From: Rhododendron vialii
Lineage: Eukaryota; Streptophyta; Magnoliopsida; Ericales; Ericaceae
Length of the DNA: 64,000 bases
Reading direction: 5' to 3'
Assembly (NCBI RefSeq): GCF_030253575.1
Contig: NC_080563.1
Coordinates: 35,883,001 to 35,947,000 of the forward strand
Positions 9,472 through 20,960 of this stretch are shown in pieces. The notes under the pieces were generated by a model. The model did no database searches and was not told the origin of the DNA. It worked only from the letters and a program-made list of their open reading frames with translations. Every line of letters starts with the position of its first letter. Position 1 is the first letter of the stretch. The position numbers and the translations under genes were made by a program.

Positions 9472-11929
9472 ATGGCGAAACCACATGCAGTGATAGTGCC
9501 ATACGAAGCACAAGGCCACATGAACCCAATGCTCAAAGTGGCCAAACTCCTCTACCAAAAGGGCTTCTACATAACCTTCGTCATCAACGAATCGAACAAG
9601 CAGCGGCTCCTCCACGCCCGCGGCCCCGCCGCCCTCGATGGCCTCCCCAGCTTCCGCTTCGCTGCCATCTCCGAGGGCCTCCCGGTCCCCGAAGAAGGCA
9701 CAATCCAGGACCCATTCGCCCAATGCGAAGCCCTCTCGAGGGACACACCACTACCCTTTTTTAAACAGCTGGTCCACGATCTAAGATCGTCAGCCGACGT
9801 GCCTCCGATCACGTGCATAGTATGCGATGGACTCATGACTTTTCCTCTTAAGGTCGCGAAAGAGCTGGATGTCCCCTGTGCGCTTTTCTGGACCCCGAGT
9901 GCTTGTGGGTTCTTGGGCTACTCTTATTGTCGTAAACTCGTGGAAAAGGGTCTCACGCCATTTAAAGGTAAAGGGCATTTGCTAAAAATTAATTTCCAGT
10001 TTCTTTAACAATATCAATATGTGGAAAAAAATTTCAGTACCGGCTGGGAACCACATTGTGCCCGTTAGGCGCATCCAAGTCGTTCTTTGTGTTTTTGGAG
10101 GACTTGAATTTGGAGAGAGAGAAATAAGTGAAAAAATGTTGGGGTGAGAGAAGGGAGAGGATTTCAATTCGAGCCGTCTAAAAATGTATTAGACAGCTCA
10201 AATGTGCCGAACAAGAACCACGTGGGATATACATATCCACTCGGCACCAGAAAATTTCTCCAATATGTGTCAACGGTTTTGGTCGGGATTTATCTTTTCG
10301 ATTATTATACAATCACAAACACACACATAGTACACAAACACTTTACACACATTTTTTGGCGGGTTCCACACATACTGGAGGAGTAGTGTGTGTAGACCCT
10401 AATGTTAATGTGGATGAATTTTTTTGTGTACGTGTTTGTGGTTATAGAATGACTTCTATAATTGGGTGTCCAAATCAACTTCCATAAGTAATCACAAGGT
10501 CCTGAATTTAACAATAGCCTCTAGTGTGTAAGGATCAAACAAGTCAAGTTGTTATCCATAAGATGCAAACTATACTAATTTGTTTGCCCACTTTTTGATT
10601 TTTACTTGTCCCAAAATATTTGTTAATTTTGGAAGACTAAGGGACCAAAAGCTATAAAAAAAAAACCTTTTTGTCACTTACCATTTGAACTAAAGTATTC
10701 TTTTTCAAAAAGTTAGGAGGGTAATTTTTGGAAAGTTGAGCATATATAGGTGCAATGATTGTGTTCTCTAAAAAATTTGTATTTCTCAAATTGAACAAAT
10801 AAATTGGGACGGAGGGAACAATGGAGCTTGGTTCGGTTTGAAATAATAAGAAGATGAGTTTCTTTTACCCATTTGCAAAAACATGAGTTTTTGCAGTCTA
10901 TTAGTTGAGGGTGATTGTTGGATAAATTGGCTTTCGGCGTGTGATTTTTGGTTCTAATTTGGCATTGTTCTATGGATTGCAGATGAGAGTTGTTTAACGA
11001 ATGGATATCTAGACACTGTTATAGAATTTTTACCGGCTATGGAAGGTATACGTTTGCGAGATCTCCCAAGTGTGGTTAGAACCGCTAACCCGGATGATTT
11101 TTGGCTTAACTTCTCCATTAACGAGACTGACAAAGCTTGTAAAGGTTCTGCAATATTTATCAACACGATCGTCGACTTGGAGCGTGGAGCTCTTGACGCG
11201 CTTTCGAAGATGTTTCCTCCAGTATATGCAATAGGCCCTCTTCAGTTACTTGAGAAGAATCAAATCCCCCAGAACAGTGAATTGGAATCCATCGCAGTGA
11301 ATCTATGGAAAGAGGATTTAGAATGTTTGGATTGGCTCGATAAGAAAGAACCCAAGTCAGTTATTTATGTTAATTTTGGCAGCATGGCTCGGGTGACAGC
11401 TCAAGAATTGCTTGAATTTGGATGGGGACTTGCCAACAGCAACCAAAATTTTATGTGGGTTATTAGACCCGATTTGGTGTTGGGTGAATCCGCAGCGTTT
11501 CCACCTGAATTTGAGGCTGAAATCAAAGAAAGGGGTTTGTTGTTAACTTGGGTTGCTCAGGAGAAAATCCTCTGTCATCCGTCGGTTGGAGGGTTCTTGA
11601 CCCATTGTGGTTGGAATTCTCTTCTTGAAAGTATTGTTGGTGGTGTGCCGATGATATGTTGGAGTTTTGGCGGAGAACAGACCACCAACTGTTGGTTCGC
11701 TTGCAAGCATTGGGGACTGGGCTTGGAGATAACTGAAGTTAAGAGGGCGGAAGTGGAGAGGCTCGTGAGAGAGCTTATGGTTGGAGAGAGTGGTAAAAAG
11801 ATGAAGTCAAAAGCCATGGAATGGAAGAAGGTTGTTGAAGATGCTGTTACTGCTCCAGCCGGATCATCTTACATGAATTTCGACAACTTGGTTAACGAGG
11901 TGCTCCTCTCCAAATTCCAAAGCCGTTAA
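9472..11929 (+). CDS. UDP-glucosyltransferase, UGT85A-type (gene A), two exons
   Basis: Exon 1 is 9472-9967 and exon 2 is 10983-11929; the intron runs GT 9968 to AG 10982 in phase 1. The product is 480 aa, normal for UGT85. Residue 16 (QGHMNP) is the catalytic His, Asp119 (IVCDG) the activating Asp, and FWTPSACG follows. The splice junction encodes KDESCLTNGYL, the usual UGT85 position. The PSPG box is residues 355-398 with HCGWNS, GVPM and final EQ. Two changes stand out: WVAQ instead of WTPQ, and CWSFGGEQ instead of CWPAHAEQ, so the usual Pro before the last loop is lost. UGT85 enzymes glucosylate varied acceptors (iridoid aglycones, monoterpenols, cyanohydrins, cytokinins); I infer glucose transfer but not the acceptor. 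ATG 9472 is chosen because it matches the paralogues; the in-frame extension upstream is leader and GA repeat. The intron has gained MITEs. AATAAA is at 12071-12076. Confidence 0.95.
10024..10260. mobile_element. Mutator-like MITE in the intron of gene A
   Basis: A perfect 9-bp TSD CAATATGTG flanks the element (10015-10023 and 10261-10269). The arms contain AATTTCAGTACCGGCTGGGA and its diverged inverse, with GAGCCGTC blocks inside. The intron of gene C has the near-empty site CAATATGTT at 30860-30868. It is the same family as 57538-57755. Confidence 0.85.
10307..10447. mobile_element. Hairpin MITE in the intron of gene A
   Basis: ACAATCACAAACACACAC on the left is mirrored by GTGTACGTGTTTGTGGTTAT on the right. 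Length is about 140 bp. I did not settle a TSD. Confidence 0.55.
10605..10822. mobile_element. Degenerate Stowaway-like MITE in the intron of gene A
   Basis: TTGTCCCAAAATATTTGTTA on the left and AAATTGGGACGGAGGGAAC on the right resemble the ends of the Stowaway copies at 12920 and 37101, but diverged. Confidence 0.45.
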
Positions 11930-12070
11930 AGCTTGCCATATTATAGGCATTTCCCATATCTGCAGATTCGGCACCTATTGCTCGAGGCTTTTCTGATTCT
12001 GCCTAGTTATTAGTATCTAATTGCTGTAAAATGTCAATGTGCTATTTTTGTTAAGAGAAAAAGTCTGAAA

Positions 12071-12076
12071 AATAAA
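12071..12076 (+). terminator. Polyadenylation signal of gene A
   Basis: AATAAA lies 142 bp after the stop, inside a 3' UTR that is well conserved with B, C and the 41.5-kb fragment (GCTTGCCATATTATAGGC near its start). Confidence 0.55.
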
Positions 12077-12555
12077 GGTGGTGAAGTTTTTATCTTCGTA
12101 GATGTCTCAATTGATGTTATTAATCCGTATCGGAGTGTTGTTAGGTAGCTAGTCATCTTGAATGTTACATTTAATTTATCAGTTGAGAGTTTGTTAAGTG
12201 GTTGAGAGTATAACTTGGTTGAGACTCTATCCATATATAGGTATGTCTGAGTAATATGAAAAATATTGAATAAGAACTCATTTTTTCCAGAATCTTCTGG
12301 GTTATACGAGTGGGATAGATAGAAGGAATTTTAAATAAAGGCCGTAATTACTTAATGAGATTTTGGACCTTCGATTGCGTTATTTCTTGTGCATCGGGCG
12401 ATATGATCCATATCTAACCGTATCACTGATCCATACCAATTGGTATTAGAATGGATTTCAATTATGTCTTTTATGGTATTCAAAATCGAAGATTTAAGAT
12501 ATTACAATTATCCTTGACGAGTTTTCTTATTTTGAAACCGTTGCATGATAACTTC

Positions 12556-12561
<6 letters not shown>

Positions 12562-12595
<34 letters not shown>

Positions 12596-12745
12596 CTGTT
12601 TAGTGTTTAACGCCTTAACAATACCGAGAGAGACCTCTGTTTAGTGTTTAACGCCTTAACAATACCCCAATACAGAGAGGAACCACCAAACCATGACTAT
12701 AGGAGTCCTCTGCTCATGACTCCAGGAGTCCTCTGCTCAGTGTTT
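12562..12745. repeat. GA microsatellite and two short tandem duplications
   Basis: An AG run of about 30 bases is followed by two copies of a block containing ACCTCTGTTTAGTGTTTAAC, then two copies of a block with AGGAGTCCTCTGCTCA. The rest of 12077-12919 has no gene; 12746 on resembles the left end of a Tourist-like MITE. Confidence 0.75.
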
Positions 12746-12919
12746 AGGGGGTGTTTCAGCAAACCTTCTTATTTTAAAAGTTTTTTTTTTAATTTTTAAA
12801 TTCGAATATAATGAAATAAAAAATAATTTTTTGATTTTTTTTACACCATGTAAAAGATCTGAATGAGATCTATCAAACAAGATCCATATTAATAGAAAAA
12901 TTATTTGCGTAAACACATA

Positions 12920-13190
12920 CTCCCTCCGTCCCTTTTTAAATGTCCTGCTTCATAATTTCAACTCATTAAAAAGACATCATCATTATACCTTTCACATCAA
13001 CTTTTTCCTTCACTTTTCTTACTTACCCATCATCATTACACTTTTACTCATTTACTTTTCAAAAAGAAATCTACTTTTAGAGGTAAAATAGACAATGCAC
13101 CAACTTTTACCCACTAACTTTAAAAAATGGACACTTATTAAGGGACAACCCAAAATGAAAAACTAGACTCTAAAAAATGGACGGAGGAAG
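12920..13190. mobile_element. Stowaway-type MITE (Tc1/mariner)
   Basis: It begins CTCCCTCCGTCCC and ends with a diverged inverse GGACGGAGGAAG, flanked by TA on both sides. A second copy lies at 37101-37374. Confidence 0.8.
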
Positions 13191-13191
13191 T

Positions 13192-13427
13192 AATTTTTAG
13201 GGAAAACAACTGCCCAGGACGTGTTTTGATAATTAATACCCGCCAAGGACAAGCTGAAAACATTTGAGAACATTTGTTAATGCTGAAAATGTCCTTGGAA
13301 GGTATTAATTATCAAACACGTCCTTGGCCGTCCTTGGCCGTCATTTTTCTTAATTTTTAAGCTTGAAATTATCTCTTTTTTTTCAAAAAATGCATTTTTG
13401 AGAAATCGGAAACAACACCCCCTCCCG

Positions 13428-13459
<32 letters not shown>

Positions 13460-14189
13460 CTTTCCTCTCTCTCTCTCTCTCTCTCCCCATTCTTTTTCTT
13501 TTTTCATTTTGTTATTGCTGAAATTTTGGTTGGTGGACTAAAATTTCGGCTTTTAGTATCAAAGTGGATTAATTTGGGCTATTTTTGGATGGGTGTTCAT
13601 TTATTAATGGACTGGGTGTTCATTGACATTTGAGTTAAATGTTGAAAGTAAGGTTAGTCCAAAATGTTTACATATATTTTAAGAAAAAAATTTATTTTGG
13701 ATGTTCAGTTGATCACGGAACCATCCATGTAAATCCGCCTCTGGTTGTTTGAGGAAAGGTGTTTAAAAACAAAAGAATTGCACTTGTTTCATTTCCCCTT
13801 ATGAGGCAGGAACCTGAAAAATCACACGATTCCTACCCCCAGACATCGCACTCCTATACGGCTAGGCCTGTCAATGCATCGGATTTGATCCGAAATCGAT
13901 TCAGAAAATTCAATCTGAATCCGATAACATCAATCCGTAATCTGATAATCCGAATCCGATAATCAAAATATGGATCAGATCGGATTTGGATAGTATGGGA
14001 TTAAATCCGGTAACAATCCGATCCGAATTTCAATTTTAAAAATCCTATTTCCTATCATCAGTAACAACAGAAAACCCATTGTAACGAAGAGAGAGATAGA
14101 GGGGATGGGAGGGCGACGAACTCACCACCACTGTTGAGCAACACCACCGATGACCACAACCACCGGAGGCGCTTCCACCTCCACCTCTG
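13192..14189. other. Intergenic with hairpin and poly-C tract
   Basis: An inverted repeat (GTGTTTTGATAATTAATACC and its inverse) spans about 13213-13328. A run of 31 C residues lies at 13428-13458, followed by a CT repeat. From 13791 a segment matches 7018 onward. No gene seen. Confidence 0.6.
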
Positions 14190-14605
14190 GTGACCACCAC
14201 ACTGAGGGCTCTCCTCAAAATTCTCAACACCAAAATTAGCAGAAGCAATCCTGACGGATGACCGGAGATCATCGCCACCGTCGCGAGTGACTTCTCGATG
14301 TTGAACCAGAAGAAGAGCACTTTGACACTAAGGCCCCGTTTCACATTCCCAAAATAAGGACTTATTTTCAAACTTAAAAATATTGGGTTTACGAAATAAT
14401 TTTTTAATTTTTTTTACAGGATTTGATGATGAGATCTATAAAACTAGATCCATATTGCATATTTTTTAATTTCAATAAACCTAGGATTTTTCAGTTTAAA
14501 AATTACAAATAAATACTTATTTTTTAAGAGGATAATCCAAAACGGGGCCTAATACCCTTCAAGTTGATGATCTTGTCCTTGGATATCATCCCGTGATCGG
14601 GGCGG
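14190..14605 (-). pseudogene. DUF538-family gene relic split by a MITE
   Basis: On the minus strand, from 14605 to 14553, the frame encodes GMISKDKIINLKGI. After the MITE (14332-14549) it continues from 14331 as SVKVLFFWFNI. A frameshift follows; the next frame gives VTRDGGDDLRSSV and then NFGVENFEESPQCGG, ending near 14195. These match the conserved middle and C-terminal part of plant DUF538 proteins (Pfam PF04398), where ISKDKITNLKGI, VKVLFFWF and ENFEESPQCG are typical. The N-terminal half is missing and no start codon is identifiable. With a frameshift, a 218-bp insertion and truncation it cannot make a normal DUF538 protein. How the fragment came here is not visible. Confidence 0.75.
14332..14549. 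mobile_element. Tourist-like MITE (PIF/Harbinger) inside the DUF538 relic
   Basis: The ends are GGCCCCGTTT and AAACGGGGCC, with a TAA TSD at 14329-14331 and 14550-14552. Removing the element restores the continuous DUF538 frame across KGI and SVK, which confirms the borders. Confidence 0.9.
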
Positions 14606-15500
14606 TTCCGCAGACAACCAATTAAACACCTAAAAAAACACTCCAAATCTCAATCTCATAGTTCCTGATTAAATTTTTATGATCCGAACTGTTCAATATG
14701 TGCAGAATGCGATTTTAAGGGTGCTTGCAAGAAATTAGCAAACAATATGATCGAAAAGTGCTTGTTTTGAGCAGTTTTTAATTGAACCATTCAACAAATA
14801 CTGGACATTCAACCAAATATATCAACCCCTACCCAATGAATTCAACTTTGCAGAAAATAATAACCCAAACAAATTTATTGACCTGTTTAACTTGAATCAG
14901 CAAGTGAAGAGCAAATAATTTTTCAATTTCTAACTTCTGTATGCACAAACTCAAATGCATAAAACTTTGATAAAATAAAAAACACCATCCAAACATCAAT
15001 GCAAACAAAAAATTTATATTGATTATGAGTAGGTAAAAAAATCAATAATAATAAAATGACAAAAACATTTGGTTGTATACCATTTTTCTTGCCTACGATG
15101 TGTCCCCAGAAAGCGATTATGATTAGGGCAATCTAAACATTGATATTTGTCAATAGATAATAGAGAAAGCCCGTTCCCAGTTAACAAAAGCTTGTACCAA
15201 ATTAAGATTAGGCAAAAATCAAATTAAGATTAGGAAAAATCACACATCGCATGAGCAAACATTACAATAGATTAAATTCATGCCATTACCTTGGTTGATG
15301 TTTGGTGTGCTCAGAAGAACCTTAGCAAATCTGTAAACGACGCCTAAAACCACAGAAATCCATGAAATTTTTTTGGATACGTAAGAAAGTAAAATCATAA
15401 AAAAGTTATGTAAATCACACTCACTTTGGTTGCACATGATCTCCCTGTTGAATGCCTCTAAGAACAAACTAACCATTTCTCTATTAGAAATTCCATAAAT
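14606..15500. other. Intergenic, no gene seen
   Basis: AT-rich sequence with short unsupported frames only (for example 15240-15476, minus strand). Confidence 0.5.
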
Positions 15501-16310
15501 TAAGAATGAAATGATTAGCTGTAAATTTTCTTTTTTTAAAAGTTTCTTATAAGTGAGCCTATCCGTTAAATAATTTTTTGATCAGTGGATACCTATATAT
15601 ATATGGAGATAATAATATCAATCACAAAATTATCTTGCTTGAAAGAGACCAACTAAAATGCATAGAACAAACTCGAACGCATAAATCTTGATCAAATCAA
15701 AAAACACTAATGTACCAGTAGTTTGAGTAATGTATGAATAGACATTTTTGTTCAATTGTGTTACTGATAATCCCATTTGGGAATCTCATAAGACCCGTGC
15801 TATGCACGATTTTGATGACGGCAAATAACTTGAAAGTCGTAGAATTTCATAACCAAATGGATAGAAAAAAGGTAAAATCATTATGTGAGGGTAGTCATGA
15901 TTAAGAATGAAATGATTAGCTGTAAATTTTCTTTTTTTAAAAGTTTCTTATAAGTGAGTCTATCCGTTAAATAATTTTTTGATCAGTGGATACCTATATA
16001 TATATATGGAGATTATGATATCAATAACAAAATTACCTTGCTTGAAAGAGACCAACTAAGACGCATAGAACAAACTCGAACGCATAAATCTTGATCAAAT
16101 CAAAAAACACTGATGTACCAGTAGTTTGAGTAATGTATAAATATAGATTTTTGTTTAATTGTGTTACTGATTATCCCATTTGCGAATTTCATAAGACCCG
16201 TACAATGCACAATTTTGATGATGGCAAATAACTTGAAAGTTGTAGAATTGCATAACCAAATGGATAGAAAAAAAGTAAAATCATTATGTGAGGGCAATCA
16301 TGATTAAACT
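15501..16310 (+). repeat. Tandem duplication, unit about 401 bp
   Basis: TAAGAATGAAATGATTAGC begins at 15501 and again at 15902, and the two copies align with few differences to about 16310. Each contains AAGACCCGT..ATGCAC, resembling the short hairpin near Helitron 3' ends, but I cannot show Helitron termini. Confidence 0.8.
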
Positions 16311-16539
16311 TTTTCCAAATCCTGATTTATTATGAGGGTTAAAAAAAAAAACTTCTTCATTCAATCCTATAGAATGAACTTCTTCATTACCAATGCATTT
16401 TTTGATTGCTCGAATTGAAACCATCTCCCTCCTTGTATGTTCTCAAAAAAAAAAAGATTCAAACATTATACTCAATACAGCCGTTACTTCAATTTGAACC
16501 GAGCGCAATTGATTTTTTTTGGAGTTGAACTTAACAAAT

Positions 16540-16860
16540 TGAACTGAAAAAAAAAATGAACAACTGAAAAAAAATAAAGTAAAGAGCCATACCTGTGGTG
16601 AGAGAATTGGAGAGAGGGGATAGTCAGGAAGACGGAAAAGAGAACTGGAAAGAAAACGTTTAGGGAGAGAGAGAGAGAGAAAGAGAAACGTTTAGGGAAA
16701 AAGAGGGAGATAAAAAAAAACATGAAGAACTGAAAAAAAAACGAAGTAAAAAGCCATACCTGTGGTGAGAGAATTGGAGAAAGGGCGAGAGTCAAGGAGA
16801 AATGTTTAGGGAGAGAGAGAGAAAGAGAAACGATTAGGGAGAGAGAATGAGATAAATTTG
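16540..16860. repeat. Tandem duplication with GA-rich units
   Basis: AGCCATACCTGTGGTGAGAG occurs at about 16587 and 16751, each followed by AATTGGAGA and a GTTTAGGGAGAGAGAGA block. Confidence 0.7.
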
Positions 16861-16871
16861 TTTCACCCAAT

Positions 16872-17270
16872 TTGTATTATTCAATCAACGGCAAATTTGC
16901 CTTACCCGATTTGTATTTCCATTATAGCACTCACTCAATCAACGGTAAATTCATAAATCACCCATTTGTATTTCGGAAATACTCACCCAATCAATGGCAA
17001 GTCTTTACAATCAAGTCTTTAATTACACCTAAATCAACTACAATCGGCAATTTCGGAAATCATTACAATTACAACCAACTAAAATCGGCAATTTCGAAAA
17101 TTTCGAAAATCATTACAATCGGCAATAGGTAAATTGGGTAGAAAAAAAGTATGTCATTACAATCGAAAATCTTTACAATAGGCAATCGGATCTTTAAGTC
17201 AATCAACGGCAATCAAATCTTTAAGTCAATCAACGGCAAGTCTTAATTTAACCGAGAGATAAATTAAGTT
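16872..17270. repeat. Short irregular repeats of an AATCAACGGCAA motif
   Basis: The motif AATCAACGGCAA or a close variant recurs many times, mixed with CAATCGGCAATTTCGGAAAT. It is not a CRISPR array: spacing is irregular and the repeats are diverged. Confidence 0.6.
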
Positions 17271-17653
17271 TTTTTTTTTACCCTCACAACAAATCAGAAT
17301 ATCAGGATTTGATAGAAAGCTTTCTTGTCATATTATATAGATTTCATTATTTTTATTTCAAATTTTGGCTAATTATAGCATTAGGATTAGTCACTAATTT
17401 CCGGAATATTATTAGTCAATAAAAAAAATTGAGATTAGGATTAGGATTAGTCAATAAAAGTAAGGCATGATTGAATTAATTTCCGGAATATTGCATTAGG
17501 ATTAGGATTATACAATATTGGCCAATTAAACAATCATGTCTTTCCTGAAAATTGGCTAATTATACAATTAGCATTAGGATTATACAATCATGCCTTTTCG
17601 GAATATACAATTTTGGCGGATTATGGCAATGTACATAATTTGGAAGTTTGGAA

Positions 17654-17890
17654 AATATTTACATTATTGTAGATTTATAAATTAGGAAATATTCATTCGA
17701 TCCGACAGCTATAAAGTTAATAGAAAGTATGATCGAACGGTTTGTAGAGGGTGCTCTATTTGTATGAATAGACATTGTAGATTTATACATTAGGAAATAT
17801 TCATTCGATCCGACAGCTACAAAGTTAATATGAAGTAAAATCGAACGGTTGTAGAGGGTGCTCTGTTTGTATGAATAGACATTTTAATAG
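17654..17890 (+). repeat. Tandem duplication, unit about 118 bp
   Basis: Two copies contain ATTCATTCGATCCGACAGCT and end in TTTGTATGAATAGACATT, directly before the 5-bp TSD of the large solo LTR. Confidence 0.75.
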
Positions 17891-18258
17891 AAATGTAACG
17901 TCCCGACTTTTCGAAAGCAAAAGAAAATAATTTCTTAAGAAAACTTTGCTAAATAAATATAATTTTTCAAGATAAAGGTTTATCTATTACAATCACAAGA
18001 TAAATTTACTAATTCAAAATACATTAACTTCAGAGTTGACTCTAAGCTTGACACGAATCCCCTCGATCTCTGTCCCTGATATTCCTCCTGTGTCCGACTG
18101 CTCCTCCCTTGAATCCTACGCCCTCTAGCAAATTGATCACCGAAGCAATCGATTTACCAAGATACATACGTATCCGTGAGTGATAAATCACCCAGTAGAA
18201 TAATTCAACCCAACTACCCCTCTTACCTTACAGTTAGTAAGCAGCAGGATAAATATGG

Positions 18259-19788
18259 GGAGAATTTTTCATACGTCCACTATAGCACTTTTCAAACCCA
18301 TCTAGTTCACTTCTAAGTTTCATAACCCACTAAGTCCACTACTAATTTTAATGACAAAAATATCCTACCTAAGAAATAAGGGCCTTATTTGGCTAACACG
18401 AAAATATATATTTTCCAATTTTTTTCGTTTTTGTTGCAATTAAGTCGTTGCCGCCGCCACCACTGCCACCGCGGCCACCGTCGTTGCCATCACGCCGCAT
18501 ATAACGTTATATGAGTAACAAAAAACATATTTTTTTATTTTCTAGATTTTTTTTATTGAACCCGTTACACTTAATATTTAACGTTATATATGTGACGAAT
18601 TTCTCTTTTTGTTTTTTCCTATTTTTCTTGTATTGATTTTTTAACGTTATATGAGTGATAAAAATTTCCTAATATACAACATTATATGTGTGGCAAAAAT
18701 AAAAACACATATATTTTTTTGTGTGACATGAAAAACACATATAACCTTATTTATTTTTTCAAAAAACATAACCTGTTCCAACCTTATATGTCTAGCCCTA
18801 AAAAAAACACACATATAACCTTATATATTTATTCTAAAAACTCCAAATATATCAGAAGCAATTCGGAGAAGCCGCTATGCGGACCAAATCAATAAGTGAT
18901 TGATGAAAAGCACAAATATAACCTTATATATTTATTCAAAGAACTTCAGATCTCTAACCCTAGGAAAAGTACACATATAACCTTATATATTTATTTAAAA
19001 ACCTCCGCATTTCAAAAATGGGAAAAGAATGGGTACGCTATTGCAAAAAACTGTTGGAGCTTCAGACATAGATCTGATGGATGACTTTGCTGAGATGGAA
19101 AAATTGGCAGTAGTATCCTTGGATAAGCCATTTGGAAGTCCTCATCTTGCTTCAATTGAAGGAAGTGAAATTGTTGATACCTTAGAGAATCGGTCAGTTT
19201 TAGTACACTCAAATGTTAGTGGCTACAGCTGTTGGAAACATCAGGATAAATCGCCTCTGATGGATGATAACCGGATTAGACTAAACAATATCGGATGAAA
19301 AAAGGAAAAATACAAAACAATATAAATATGGAAGTCAATCACGAACGAATCAATCACGAACAACAATCAGTTGATCACGAATATCGCATTAAAAATAGAA
19401 AAATACAAAAAAAGATACATATGGAAGTCGATCGTGAACGAATCGATCATGAACGGCAGTCAGTTGATCATGATTAGCCGTCGACCCCCTCTCCCTCTCT
19501 CTCTCTCTCTCTCTCGTTTGGACTCTGTTTCCCTTCTGGATATGGGAACAACGTGAATATGGGAGATTTTATAGAAGTGGGATATGAGAGATTTTATAGG
19601 AATGTGATATATCAGATTAACAGTTTTTAAAGGTAAGAGTATTTTGGTCTTGAACTAATTTCTTTTTTAATTGAATTAGACTTAAGGCCTCACCAAAACC
19701 TAATTAGTGGACTAGAGGGGTTATGAAATTTAGAAGTGGATTTAGTGGGTTACAAATATGCTATAGTGGACTTCCCAACAATTTTTTA
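18259..19788. mobile_element. Pack-MULE-like element with captured gene fragment
   Basis: Inverted ends share GTCCACTATAGCA followed by diverged AACCCACTA..TCCACT blocks over about 90 bp (18275-18365 against 19690-19775). The direct repeat ATAAATATGG lies on both sides (18249-18258 and 19789-19798), fitting the 9-10 bp TSD of Mutator-like elements. There is no transposase. It carries a piece of a filament-like plant protein gene at 19029-19298. Confidence 0.75.
19029..19298 (+). pseudogene. Filament-like plant protein (FPP) gene fragment
   Basis: An 89-codon frame contains GASDIDLMDDFAEMEKLAVV followed by SLDKPFG. This matches the acidic MDDF-EMEKLA motif of filament-like plant proteins, which are long coiled-coil proteins. 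Only this short region is recognisable; the long flanking coiled coils are absent. The coding sense runs with the plus strand. The later part (NRSVLVHSNVSGYSCW) is less clearly FPP. It is probably a captured exon piece and not a working gene; expression cannot be judged from sequence. Confidence 0.65.
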
Positions 19789-20960
19789 ATAAATATGGTA
19801 CGAAGAAGTAAAATAGAGATTCACAAACATCAATTTGTTACTATTCATTATTCTAATGTGAAATCTAAGATCTCTCCGCGAGATCTTTCCTCCCCGACCG
19901 CTAGCCATGTCCTGTCCCATGAGATTACTTTCTTTTATTGTCGCGGATTGCACCTCAGTTATGCACCTAGCGTGTATCCCTCTCATTACAACAAAAGGAA
20001 GCTTATCATGCCCGAATCATAACTAGGGTTCGCCTATCTTATGCACCACTTCACAATCATCACAATCATCATAATCATCACTGAGCTTACTTTACCAGTA
20101 TCAATTCATCACTGGACACCCGCCAGTTTCAATTCATCAATCAACACTGGGCTTACTTTGCCAGTTTCAAACCATCACATCCAACTCATCACATCTTAAA
20201 ATCCCGCCTGTAGGCATTCTAAAGAAAACAAAACTTTCCAATTCATCCATTACCTAGTATCGTCTAAGTGAACTCTATTCGCATACCACCCCATGTCTCT
20301 AGGGTCCATTCTAACATTCAAATCAAGTGTCGGTGCAATATACAATTAAATCAAATAATAATTAAAACAATTGACGAGCAATGCAATCACACAACTTTTT
20401 ATGAATGGGCCGTTACCCTTATTCTTGTATGGTACAATGTCAATAATGAAGTGAAATTTTTTATAAAAAATAATAATAATAAAATATTTTCTAGGCTCTC
20501 ATTAATTATTTCTAAGTAATTAGATTTATTAAAAATTAATTAAATACATTAATTAGATAAAAATATTAAAATAATTAACATGACCTTAATAAGAGTCTTA
20601 AAGGTCCTATGTAAGCAGTAGAGTGTCAAAAGTTGGGTTCGGAGAGTCACGAAATTAATTTAAATAAAGACGTTAAATAAAGTGGTCGAAAGTGAAGTAA
20701 ATAGATAATAAATAATCTAATAAATAAAATATGTTGAGATTAACAAATTTTCTTCTTCGGGATGTAAGGAGTTTAAATAAAATTACCCGGGCATTAATAA
20801 TATGGTTTATAAGGTCGAAGGGAATTTTTGATTGGAAAGGCTATAGCAATAACAATAAATGGTAAATTAAATAAAAAAAATATTACTTTAACAAGATATC
20901 ATTTTTGAGATGCAAGGAGTCCAGAAAAAATTAGTTTTGGTGTTAAAACGTTGTTTGGAA

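Noticed and set aside
15501..16310. Helitron based on the GACCCGTGCTATGCAC hairpin
   Set aside because: Neither a TC 5' end nor a CTRR 3' end next to an A/T target could be placed with confidence.
16872..17270. Possible CRISPR-like or satellite array
   Set aside because: Repeats are short, diverged and irregularly spaced; this is plant DNA and no cas-like gene is present.
17340..17600. Telomere-like repeats (TTAGGATTAGGATTAG)
   Set aside because: The plant telomere unit is TTTAGGG; these are irregular ATTAGGATTAG copies mixed with TTTCCGGAATATT.
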